Assembly (NCBI GenBank): GCA_030142905.1
Contig: JASJOG010000003.1
Location: 5,859,501-5,923,500 of the forward strand
Reading direction: 5' to 3'
Length of the DNA stretch: 64,000 nt
Origin: Heliopora coerulea
Lineage: Eukaryota > Cnidaria > Anthozoa > Scleralcyonacea > Helioporidae
Numbering within the stretch: the first letter of the stretch is position 1; each line of letters begins with the position of its first letter. Of the stretch, positions 36,101-49,100 are shown piece by piece. The notes under the pieces are model-generated. The model saw only the letters and a list, made by a program, of their open reading frames with translations, made no database searches and was not told the DNA's origin. Made by a program: the position numbers and the translations under genes.

Positions 36101-39100
36101 AAACATTTTCATTCTCAATTTCTAGATTAGCGCCAAACCATACGCCACAAATTTTCTTCACATATTGCAAAGTCTTCTTACTTTAACTCAAGAGGATAAT
36201 TTAGTGGATGTCGTGTGGGAAACTGTCGAAAAGTTTGTGAAGCGTTGTGCAAACATGAAGAGAAAAGAACAAGGTGGCTTCCTCTTGAATTCAGAACTTG
36301 AGTTACTTAAGTCAATTATTTCGAAGAAAAATGCCGAAAACGTGTCCAAAGATAACTTGCCGACATCACCTTCAACAGCCTTACCCTCTTCTATTATTCC
36401 TGCTGCACTTAAAACAAGTTCGCCTCCTCCACCCCCACCTCCACCTCCTCCTCCTCCTCCTCTTCCTGCCCCTCCATGTTCTAATCAGTCTATACCAATT
36501 CCACCACCTCCTCCACCTCCATCTTGCAACGTGGGTCATCCTCCTACTGGACTCATACCACCCCCACCACCTCCTTTGCCAGGTATATCAGGTGTTCCAA
36601 CCCCTCCTCCTCCCCCTCCAGGGCCAGGTGGGCCACCTCCTCCCCCTCCCCCTCCAGGACCAGGTTGCCCACCTCCTCCTCCAGGTTCGTTCATTGGTAC
36701 CCCGTCTAATCGAATTCAGAGTCCTTCGTCTTCACCATTCACATCAGTCATCCCTTCAACCAAGGCAAAGAGTAAAATGAGGAAATTTCAATGGGTCAAA
36801 ATTCCACCCAATGTTGTGACGAGAAACAAAAATTGTGTTTGGGTTCGCGTATGGAATTTCCCGCCACTACAAGCTAATTTCGCACTTGAGGAAGAGCTTT
36901 TCAAACAGAAGCAAGTAAAGAGAACGAAACCAAACGAGAATAAGAAGGCAAAGGAAGAGGTAACCAGTAGTCCAGTTTTAAAATGGAATTTTTTAAAGTT
37001 AGTTTATAGGTACTAACTTAAAAGTTAAAAAAGTTACAGCTTGCAAACCCGAGACATGAGCTATAAAACGTAAAACGAGAGAATGAACATTGGTATTTTG
37101 ACTTCTTAAAGTTCTGTATTAACATATGTTTGACGTAGATGTTGATTCCGCGGAAAATATTTACCTACAAATTGCCTATCCGAGTATTTGTCTTTTGTTC
37201 TATCTTGTCTGTTCTTCCGTTTGTTAGTCTATTTGTCTGCCTCTTTTGCTTCCTGTCCTTGTATGTTCGTCTGACAAGCCTGTCTGTCTTTTTGTCAGTG
37301 TGTCTTATATTTTTAAGTCCTTGTAACTTTTTATCTTTCTGCCTTTTTTTCGTCTGAATTTGTTGGTCTATCTGGCTAGTCGGTCTGTCACTTCGTTCGT
37401 TCGTTCGCCTGACGAGTACCTCTTGGCCTCTGTTCTGTTGTCCGTCCGTCCGTCCGTAATATTAGTGTATTTACAAATTATTTAACGACGAACTTCTTTA
37501 ATTTTTTAACATTTGTAAAGATTCTCGGCGTTCGTGAAAAGCAATTTGTATGTAATAGACTAAATTCCCTAACTAAATAAACTTCTCGGTCTGTCTGCAT
37601 ATCTTATCTCTTCAAATTTTTATTGCATTTTCTCTGTTTTTTTTATTTTTACGTGTTTCATTTAAGAAGAAAGTTCTGCATTTGTAGTTAGAATTTCACA
37701 TCTCGTCTCGGCTTCGAGTTTGGTTTGTATATGAAGTAGTTTTTCTCTTGTTGATTTAGGTTACTTTCCTTGATCCGAAGCAGAGCTTAAATATAAATAT
37801 TTTTCTGAGACATTTTAAAATGTATGTATTTCTTGATCCATCTGCGTCTTCGTCAGTTCTGTTTTACGAAAAGAATGTATTAAGTAGTCTCAAGTAACAT
37901 TTATTTCGTTATTTTAGGCCAGTTGATAGCGTAGTGAAAGCTGTCAGAGATTGTGACATTCAGAGATTTGGAGCTGAAGAATTAAAAAGTTTGTTAAAAT
38001 TTGTTCCGGACAAAACTATGGTAAGATGCAGAAGTTTTAAAGTAACCGAGTATTCAACAGTCTAATGACGTTTTCGACAATTTGCAGTGGTAGTATATCA
38101 TCGCGTCGATCCATGATACGACGTACGATGTACATGAAAAGGAAGCTTGGTATTACCACGATATAAACAGGGCAAATTATTTGAGATTAAAAGGCATTTT
38201 TGCAATGTTTTAATTTCCTGTAGTGTGTGTGCAATAATTGCGGTAATTGTGCAATAATTATCCAGCTGACGGTTTATTAACTATGCCTTGTTAGTATTTA
38301 AAATTTTTAAAGAAGTTGTTTGTATTGTTTATAGTGTGTCGATTCTGTTGTTTCGAAACGTTACAGGTCCAAACTCTTAAGAATTATAACGGAGATAAAG
38401 CGAAGTTGGGATCAGCGGAACAGTTTCTCTCTGGATTGATTTCAGTTCCTTTCTACGAGACACGTATCAACGGAATGCTTTTAAAAGTTGAATTTGCTGA
38501 GGCAATGGAAAGACTTAAACCAGGTGTCGACGCATTATTAAAGGCAATATCAGGTAAACTGTAGTCGATTTTCTCCTGGACGATGTTTTTCGCTGATTCA
38601 ATCTGTCTCGAGATATTTTTGAAGGAATATATTACTTGTTGGTAGAACAGTTCTCTCAGAAAATAAAAGCTAATGTTATTTTCAGATATGTTTTGAACAT
38701 TATCTTTTCACGTTTGACTTTGATGAGCGATCGATGTTGTTGTTGGTAGTTAGCAATGAAACACTGTTTGAGTTCACTTCTGTAAACTCTTATCTGGATA
38801 GTTTGGTCTTCTTTTATTTTCTCTAAATAAGGCCATTCAATTTTATTGTTCGAAGCACGATTAGCGCTAATCTAGGATTACCAGTTAACCTGTTGCTTTG
38901 GTTTCGTTTATTTTGGTTGAAAAACCTAATTCCCATTTCATAGCTTAAAACCCTTTTGTATACACCCGAAATCTGCTAAAGAAAATTCCAACTTTTCTAA
39001 GCAGCATGATCGGAAAGTTGCGTACAAAATTTTGGCTAATCATGGATTAAGCTAATTGCCTTTTGAACAACCGGACCAAGGCGATTAGCTTAATCCAAGA

Positions 39101-42100
39101 TTAGCGAAAACATTGTGGTCAACTTTCCGATAATGCTGCTGAGAAAAGTTGCAATTTTCTGTAACAGATTTCAGGTGCATACAAAAAGGTTTCAAGTTGT
39201 GAAATCTGGACCAGATAGTTCAATCAGAATGAAAGAAGCCAACACAACAGATCAAATGGTAATCCTGGATTAACGCTACTCGTGCTTGGAACAACCAGCC
39301 CCTGAAAGACAAGGATCACAGACTTGATGCGGTAGTTCACGTTTTATTTCGAGTCATTATTGACTTTTTGCCATTTCCATTCAAATTATTATTGGTATTT
39401 TTTTATGTTTTTCTTGGTTCGATGCAAAGTAGGGGTTCTGGGTAGGATTTCGGATATATCGGGACGTGTCGTTGATTTTGGTGTCTGTAGTAAACTCTGG
39501 TGCCGTGCTTTGCCGAAGAAAGGATCCAGTTGCAAATCTGAAGTTGCTTGACTTTAAGTGTGAGACGTCTTAATCAGAATGTAACGTTGCAATCGCATTA
39601 TAGAATGGCAAATTGAAGGTTGCCAAACTAAGCAGATTGGAATGAAAGAATATATGTAATATGGGAGTCGATAGCAAAGGGTTCAGTAGATTTCATTCGA
39701 ATAGTCAACCACGGATAAAAAAGTCATTGTCTCACCAAACTCAATCTATACAGGAGATAACGTCACGCTTTCTCGCGAAGTTTTGTTTGCTACAATCACG
39801 AATTGCCTATGTCAATTTAAGTGGTAAGGAAGGTCTAAAAATCGCTTAATCTAACTACTCTAAGGATTGCTCAATTGACTTCCGCTACCTCTGGAATTAC
39901 CCCTGTAATACGGCATTTGCGTGGACATCACGTTCGTTTTCCAGGAAGGGCTTTTTGCACTCATTATTGTGCTATAAAAATACTTAAAGATGAGTTAATT
40001 TTTGCTCGCACATTGAACGCATCCCAGAACTTGAAGAAGACTTTTCTTTCTTTACAAACGAGCATTACGACGAGTCGGTAAGGGGGAAGGTCATTTTCAA
40101 GTGCTATTCGTTGAAATGAATTCTTATCGTCTTTTTCTAGATATATTGGAAAGCGAAGTTTTACCTGAGGTGTTACAAATAATATTGACCATCGGAAATT
40201 TTCTTAATGGGGTAAGCTACTTAGTTGGAAACAAGAAAATATCGTTACATTATTAGTGAACACAGTATAACAAGTTAACGACTTACACCAAAGTATTTTA
40301 TAACATAGATAAAATACAACGCCGCTTCTGATTGGCTACCATGCGTGCTCCGTATCTCGATGGAGCACGGGAAAAACCGCAGGAAAACGTTTCGAAAAAA
40401 GATATTCTTGAGAAAATTATTATTGAACTGTCAAAAACAGCGAACTATTACTTAAATGGCGAAGGAAAACATCGACAGCTTGGAGAGGATAACAGATTTT
40501 GACATTTGTGCTGGACTCTGGTGTGGAAGAAGGGTTTCAGCCTATAGAAAACAAGCAAAACAGCGAATCTACTCGACCAACGAAACGTTTCGCCTCTTTC
40601 TCCAAAGGCGAAATGCATACAATTTTAGCAAAAAAAAACGCTCGATGACAACAAAGAGAACAATAAACTGTTCTGTGACAACATTTCAATGAATACGACA
40701 TGGAATACTTATACTTAGTTAACACAAGCGGTTCAGTCAACAAACTGTGAACAGATAACACAACCCGGAAGCACGTTCTGTGGCATACATCAATTTAAAG
40801 CCATAATAGATTAAAAAACTACATATAAAAGGAATAAAATTACAATAGCTACCTAATACTTTCTCTCAAACTGTCTGTTCTGTTTTCTTTCTTCAATAAC
40901 CTCAGTTTGATCCATAAAAAAGCACCCGCTTCGTGAGTAATTATTTAGGAAAATAATCGAAGCCCGAGGCCTTGAGAATCATCCCATGTAGAAGCGGCCA
41001 ATCAAAATGTTTCGAATTTTTGGCTGACGTAAGGAGAAAGCAATTTTTAATCAGCAAAATAAAGCTTGTTTTGCGTTATTTTGTACGTGATTCTATGTTA
41101 TTTAAAGAAATGTTTCATGATTTGGCGTGCTCCATTGAGTTATGGATGCACGCGGGAGGTTGGGAGAGCACTCAAAAATCTAGAGTTACTCGAGGCGATA
41201 GCCGAGAGCAACTCTTACGCTTTTTTCGTGCTCTCCCAACCTCCCGCGTGCATCCATAACTCAATGGAGCATGCCAAATCATGATCCATTTCTTTATTAT
41301 AACATAGATGTTATACAACGCCGCTTCTGATGGACTGCCATGCGTGCTCCATATCTCGATGGAGCACGGGAAAAACCGCTGGAAGACATGTATAATACAT
41401 GTGCATACATATATACACACATGTATGTATACCGTATATGTACATATGAATATGTATATGCATTTATGTACATACATACATGTATGTATACGTGAACACA
41501 TGTATGTATATACATCGATCAAGTCGATGACGATGGTGCGCGAAGGACTAAGGAAAGCTATTTTATCCAGAAATTGAAGCCTTTACTAAATTTTAATTAG
41601 CGGAAAGGACTCGATAATTAGCGGAAATGAATCAACAATGAGAGAATTATCTGATTAACCAAGTAATTAATGACGTCACTATACAATTATACATAGCCTG
41701 AAGAACCACTGAAAAGTGGTGAAACACGTAGTAAAATAAAATCTACATTTAAACCGGATTGTTCTTTTGGTATTACCAATTTATCATACCGTAAAATTCC
41801 GGTTATAAACCCCACGGTTATAAGTCCCACAGTTATAAGCCCATCCACTTATAGGCCCATCTATTCGTAAACAAAAAATTTATTCCGGTTATAAGCCCCC
41901 CGTTTATAGGCCCATCTATATGTAAACATCCCCCAAAAAAGGTATCCCTTTATAAGTACCCCCGCTAAGAAGCCCCCACCCCTCTTTGCCTTGTTGCCTT
42001 AATCATAGTTGCCTTTATAAAATCACTTTCACAGAACAAGTAGAATACGGAACAATGATTTTTTACTATCTCGTCAAATACCGTCAAAGAAACCGTTTAA

Positions 42101-43012
42101 TGTTTGACCATAGTTTTCAGTGTACAACAGTTTAAAAACCGACATGCAGACCATCTGTTCTAGCCATTACGTTATCAGCTCGTTTCGAAACATTTTGTTT
42201 TATTCCGCTTATAAGCCCCTCCGAATATAAGCCTCCGGATATAAGCCCACTCAAAACCCCTTACGAAATTGTATAAGCCCAGGGCTTATAACCGGGATTT
42301 TACGGTATACTCAATACCTGCATTCACATATTAACAAATTTGGATGTATATATGTATATATACTGATTGTTAACCGAGTGTGTGGTCTGTACGGGAAAGT
42401 ATTTGCCTGAAGTTTTCGTACAGACCGAGCGGCGAAGGAGCGAGGTCTGTGCGAAAAAACCCAAGGACAAATACTTTCCCGTACAGACCGAACAAACGAG
42501 GTTAATAAGGAATTTATTATATGGCTTTTAGCACCTTTCTTCCTCGCTTTTAACGAAGCTTTGTGTTCTTGAATTATTGGCTTAGGTTTACTTGTTTGTT
42601 TTTACCTATTTCTTCGTGGTTTTTTGCATCTATTCCTTTAGTTTTCTGCTTAAAATTATCGTCGAGAACATTTAACTTCTTTTTTCGTCGTTTGTTTTTG
42701 TCGTCTGTAAAACGTACCTGAATCTGGCTTGTTTTTCTTCAAATCAACTCGGAAATTTTTCTACCAAAACTAGTCGGTTTGTACGAAAAACTTATTGCAC
42801 GGCTAGGCAGCCAATCAGCGTGCGTCATTTGCATACAGACCGGGTAGCGAGCTCAGCCATATGATGAGTATATTTATCTATACACATATTTATGTATGCA
42901 AGCATAAAATTATTGTCACTCTTGGCAGAAATGTATGTATGTATGCATTACATATACATGCATGCATGCATGCATACATACATACATACATACATACATA
43001 CATACATACCTA

Positions 43013-43068
<56 letters not shown>

Positions 43069-43132
43069 GATCGATCGATCGATCGATCGATCGATCGATC
43101 TATCTATCTATCTATATTAATAAAGAAGACCA

Positions 43133-43176
<44 letters not shown>

Positions 43177-46100
43177 ATTACTTATTAACCGAGTGTGAGG
43201 TCTGTACGGAAAAGTATTTGCCTGAGATTTTCGTACAGACCGAGCGATGAAGGAACAAGGTCTTACGAAAAAAACCGAGGGCAAGTACTTTCCCGTACAG
43301 ATCGAACAAACGAGGTTAATAAGGAATTTATTATATGGCTTTTGGCTCTTTTCTTCATTGCTTTTAACGAAGCTTTGCGTTCGTGAGTTCGCGGCTTAGG
43401 TTTACTTGCTTGTTTTTAGTTGTTTCTTCGTGTTTTTTTGCATCTATTCATTTAGTTTTCTGCTTAAAATTATCGTTGAGTAAAAGATAAAACATATTCC
43501 GAAAAATAGTGTCATCTTGTAAACTCAAGATTCGAGTTATATAAGAGACGAGACAGAAAGTGAAATGGTGATATTTCGATTTTATTACAAAATCATCTTC
43601 AGACTAAAGGCCTATTCATAAACATACTTATGCCTTTACATATTTACATGAACCGTGATGACATCATCACGTTTCGTGTAATAAATGTATGTATTATATG
43701 GCTGAGCTCGCTATCCGGTCTGTACGCAAAATGACGCACGCTGATTGGCTGCCTAGCCGTGCAATAAGTTTTTCGTACAGACCGGCTAGTTTTGGCGGGA
43801 AAATTTCCGAGTTGATTTGAAGAAAAACAAACCAGATTCAGGTACGTTTTACAAAAGATTTATGAAAAGAAATTACGGAAAAAGAAGTTGAACGTTCTCA
43901 ACGATAATTTTAAGCAGAAAACTAAAGGAATAGATGTCAAAAACCACGATGTAACAGGTAAAAACAAGCAAGTAAACCTAATCCGCTAACTCACGAACAC
44001 AAAGCTTCGTTAAAAGCGATGAAAAAAGGAGCCAAAAGCCATATAATAAATTCCTTATCAACCTCGTTTGTTCGGTCTGTACGGGAAAGTATTTGCCCTC
44101 GGTTTTTTCCGCACAGACATCGCACTCGGTTAATAAGGAATCAATATATATATATATATATATTTGATGAAAATATTACAGCTTGTCAATTCCATATCCG
44201 AGATTCATTTTATAAAAAAAATAGCTGGCTCATACAGGAGATCACCAGTTTCCATACGAAAGATGTAATGCAAGGCCTAGAAAAGACAGCCGTAATCAAC
44301 AACAACAATATCAGCCTGCAGGAAAGATGCGTCGACGATGCTTGTATTCTCAACCAGGGACGGAGATATAGGGGGGGCAAGGGGGGCTTGAGCCCCCCAC
44401 TTTTAAAGTTGAGGGACAGAGTCCCCCCATTTCTGCCGAAAAAAACCAAAATTTGTACTTTCATGTTTAATGAATCTTGACATCTGGAGGAAATGTGGCG
44501 TAACATCAAGTGGAAAAAAAGTCCCCGACTAAAGTATAATAATTGATCAATAAAACTAAAACTGTGGAGAGGCGACCATGGATATGTCCCGAAATGTTCG
44601 CACTAGTATTTACCAGCCATCAGAAAACACGCGTTTTGCTTGGTTTTCCTCGTAAACAAAAGCTCAATGGCAAAAAGACAGCGTACTTTGCTCAATATGT
44701 GGTCTCTACCAGACAAAAAAAGGAAAGAAAAAAAAGAACAAAAAGGACAAAGAATTTGTGGATTTGCATGATTAAAGGATTAAGTACTTTGGACATTTTA
44801 ATGTTTAAAACGTGCATGTGGTAGTACACTTAGGGCCTCCGTCACCGGTTTTTGCGTGAGTTTCTGTTCTATTTCAAAGCTTTATAATGAGAAAAATTAT
44901 TGTAAGATACGTAGACATGTGACTGCATAATTTAAAAATCAAAAAGGTTTCCTAAAATTTATGAAAACCGTACAGCTTTACAACATTCGTTGGAACAATA
45001 TCCTGCAAAAACTCTTCTGCAAGTTATTTGCCTTCTGTGCTAAGTTAAATCCGATAGTCATTAGCCCCCCCCCCCCCCCCCTCTTTTTGGGGGCTGTCTC
45101 CGCCCTTTTCAACAGTAAAGATAAACGAAATAAACGACGTACTATCGAATATATCACGTCCACGAAAGAATAGGACAACAAACTCACCTTCGTGGAAGTC
45201 CTATTAACCAGAACTGACAACGACACACTCCATACACAAGTAAATAGGAAATGCTCAACACAAGATCAACTGCATCAAATACCTGTACAATCGAATCGAA
45301 ACACATTGTGAAACCCTAGAAGCCAAACAAGACGAAAAAAGTTACCTCCACAAAACCTTCCTTAAGAACGACTAAACGAAAAACGTAACTTCATCGAAAA
45401 GACCACACAACGGAAGAAACGCACACCAGAAGACATCACAAACATTAGCGTAGCCTAGTAGCGTAGGTCTTGTAGGTACGTCCAATACATTTGTCGGTAC
45501 ATTAAGCCTGTCTGTCCTGAATTCCGTTTGAATTATCAAATTAAAGAATTGTTAAATAAGCTCCGGCGAAGGTTGAGTACCGGAAAGACGTTCAATACAA
45601 CGTTTTCGCAAGGAATTTTGTTTTGTTTTGTTTTGTTCTTTTTTAACTGAAAAAAATGATAGATCCAGTCAACCCTCAGGACAAAGTGATTGTGGTAGTG
45701 GTGATGGCCGAAAAAGAAGATATGTTGGTATACATCATAGCTCATGTGATGTGCGCACTTTTGCGTTAAATCATTTTTGAAATTTAATACCATTATACCA
45801 GTGAACTCAATTTCCATATCTGGAATGCTAACTCCCAGTCATTTGCTCGGGCAAAAAGTGAAGCCAAAATGGCCGCCCATGGAGGAAAATTTTGGACGTC
45901 AGTTTCAGTCCTCTTCGCGGTCTTGTACGTCAATTCCAGTCCTTTACGCGACTTTAATCTTCAGTTTTTGTTTGGTTCGACTTCGAAAACATTCACAACC
46001 ACGGAAAAAGTGCACAGACGAATTATTACTGGGCCAATTTTACATGTTCGAATGTTTAAAAGGATTCATTATTGCTGTGTCGCCTAAGAACTGTCCTAGA

Positions 46101-49100
46101 TTGTCTAAAGATGGTAAACTGACGGTAACAAAAGGACGTGCACTTAGTACTTTCCTCAAGTAATTTTTCGGGACCGTTTTATCAGGTTTCTTGTCAGTTT
46201 GGTAATTTATTTTCGTGAAAATATATAACTTGTAACTCGGTTTGACTTTGTCGAAATATATTTGAAATTCTTAAACTCATTTCTATCTTTTGAAGACATG
46301 TTTTGTGTGTATTTCCAAAGAAAACTCTTCAGAAAATGTAAAAAGTTGCGTAGCAGACTGACGTACAAGCCCGCGTAGGAGACGGAAACTGACGTCCAAA
46401 ATTGTCCTCCATGGGCGGCCATCTTGGCTTCACTTTTCATTGGCCAGTTAGCATTCTAGATATGGAAATTGAGTTCGCTGCATTATACCAGCCAGAGCTG
46501 GCAAAGTAGAAATCAATTATTCCTTTACCGAATTTCAAATTGTCCTGCCTTCGGTTTGGTTAACTTTGATGTTTCCTTAATGTTCGTTGGTACATTGCTG
46601 ACATCTTGTCCAAAATTTCCCCTGCCCCGCACTTTCGAATTTCTGGCTACGGACTGATCACAGATGACCTAGCCTGAGCAGCACAACAAAAGAAATTAGT
46701 ATCTCTTCCGTGCATTCACCATACCTCGGAAATGACAGCAAGACTTCCTTGACAACATAACATAGCAGTGGCCCACAGACCGACCTACAAACTCGTAGCT
46801 ACACTTACAAAGCGCAAAGACAATATCACTACCACCTACGGACGAAACACCACCTACGTGTTCCCCTGCTAGGACTGCTCCCGGCAGTACATTGGAGAAA
46901 TGTCAAAGAAAGTAGAACCACGACTGACAGGACACTTGAAGACGATCAAAAGACATGACGAAAATCCCTTCCAGCATTCCATGCAGATGACGTTGGACAT
47001 ATTTTCGACTAGTCTCAGACGAAATATTTATATATACACAACCAATTTAAACAACCCAACCTTCTTCGATTTTAATTCCATTTATAGAGAAAATCAATAA
47101 TTAAACTTTTTTAACTTTATTAACGTTCACTTTCGTTAGCACACCATTCAGTTGTTTCTACGTATGGAATTTTGAGAATGACATACTTTCGATCACTGAG
47201 AATTTTAAGAAAAATAAAAATAACTTATTTGATTTGTTATAGTTATGCTTAAGCTTGAGGTTTGGTCTGGTTACTGTGGACGTGGCAGGCCTTTATCTTC
47301 ATACACCACATGAGGAGGGGCTTAAGAATAAGAAGGAAGTTATTGAAGAGTTTGGCAAGAGTTTTGAGTTGAAATTGGCAGTAGAAAATTTGGTTGATTT
47401 GGTCAGATTAATTTTAAAAATAATTACTTTGAATTGGATAATAAGACCTATAAACAAAAATTGGGAACAGCGATAGGTATAGAATTTGCACCTTCGCTTG
47501 CAAATATTTTTATGTCAAAATTGGAGAAAAAGATGTTAAATGGATATCACTTAAACCCTTTGGTATGGTGGCGATTTCTTGATGAGGTTTTTTTGATTTG
47601 GTTACATGGAAAGAATCGGTTTTACAATTTATTAATTCTTACCTTAATAAGATTAAATATGCCTGGGAATGGTCGAAAAGCAGGCTTCCGTTATTGGATG
47701 TTATGGTTAAGCTTGAAGGTCATAAGGTTTCTACAGATGTGTATAGTAAACCAACAGATACGCGTCAATATTTAGGTAGTGGGTCTTGTCATCCGAGGCG
47801 TGTCAAGCAGGCAACACCATATGGAGAGGCTCTTAGAGTTAGGAGAATTTGTGATTCTGAAGAAGTATGTGATGAAAGACTTAAAGAGCTTTCAGGAGAT
47901 TTTATTAAGAGGAGTTTTAAGCGTAAATTTGTGGAGTCAATTTTTGAAAACCAGAAAGAAGAGTAGGGAGAGTTTCCTTTCGCAGGGAACTAGGAAGAAA
48001 GCTTCGGAGAGAATGCCTTTAGTTGTTAATTTCCATTCAGCTTTATCGGGAATACGTAGAGTTATTGAGTCGCTTTTGTTATGATTTGTAATAATTTATG
48101 TACGTAAATAGGAGCGACCGCTTAGATAAGCTCTCCAAATCTTGTATACTCGTGACTCTTGATAAAGGGGCAGAACCTCGAAACGTCGAAGATTAAAGGT
48201 TTTTATTAATTATCGTATGCTCATGTTTTTAAACCTTGAGGGTGGAAGGTTCTCAATTCAAGTTATATATATGTTTCCGTTTTCAATAATACGTTTTCAT
48301 TATACGTAGGCTATGAATCTTTTCTGAAGTCACTGTAAACCGTCTCCTGAATGAAAATAAGGATGGTGTAACTAGGCAGTTCATTGATAATTAGTAATTT
48401 TGCTAGAATTAATTTTTTGCCAAACAAAGACAGTGTTCTATTAGACAAATTGTCCGACAAAGATAATGTTTTCAAACGTTTTAGTGTCACAACCCCACAC
48501 CCTCAGTATGTCTTGTTTATCATATCGTTTTTCAGCTTGATGCCACGTTTTTGACCATGGCAGCTAATAGCAGGTCTTTGACTAATTTTTAAGAAAGAGT
48601 TTTATTATGTAAATTTTGATTTGATCACTGAACTGTTTGTTTAGGACGGCCATGCAGGTAATGCGGTTGCGTTCAAGATCAGTTCATTGTTAAAACTCAC
48701 CGACACGAAAGCAAATAAACCAAGGATGAACTTGATGCACTTTTTAGTTCAGGTTGGTGAGAAATTTAATGTTTTAGTTCATCTTTCAGTTCCTCTTGCA
48801 TTTAATGGTAGCTGATTTTCTTGAATGGATTAATAGCTTTCACCGACTGATGAGTTCTCATTGCCCTGAATACTTGAAAATACTTTCTCAAACTCATTAA
48901 TAACTCATAAAGCAAAAACAAAAGAAATCCATAATTGATCAGTATTTAGAAATCGGAGGAAGATTACAGCTGAATTTTTCCAACTTTCGGCTGGATTTTC
49001 GCCTGAAATACTGGTTCGTTTGAGAAGTAATTTCAAACACTCGTTTAGTGTTCTTCCTCCGATTTCTAGATACTTCGAAAGTCGTTAAAAAAACTCGGCT

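Larger units (their letters stand above)
44165..47010 (+). pseudogene. Penelope-like element (reverse transcriptase plus GIY-YIG), broken by two insertions
   Basis: Read in shifting frames. 44165-44354 holds the palm: a degraded region giving GSPVS- and [12 protein letters not shown] sequence, then [10 protein letters not shown], the position of the YVDD catalytic box (Tyr to Cys). After a hAT-type MITE the protein resumes at about 45098 with [30 protein letters not shown] and TQVNRK, the thumb region. After more sequence and a long-inverted-repeat insertion it resumes at about 46755: [20 protein letters not shown], then [16 protein letters not shown] and [12 protein letters not shown], the GIY-YIG endonuclease. 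Stops and frameshifts show it is dead. It lies in the sense orientation within intron 10. Confidence 0.72.
40212..48644 (+). other. Intron 10 (8.4 kb), almost entirely repeats
   Basis: The largest intron downstream of exon 2. It splits the FH2 signature GNFLNG / GHAGNA and holds all repeats listed between 40299 and 48200. No host gene seen on either strand. Confidence 0.75.

Noticed and set aside
36298..36780. 160-residue Leu/His-rich ORF
   Set aside because: Frame shadow of the FH1 proline repeats of exon 6.
42861..43250. ORFs rich in Tyr-Ile-Ser-Asp
   Set aside because: Translation of compound CATA/CTAT/GATC microsatellites.
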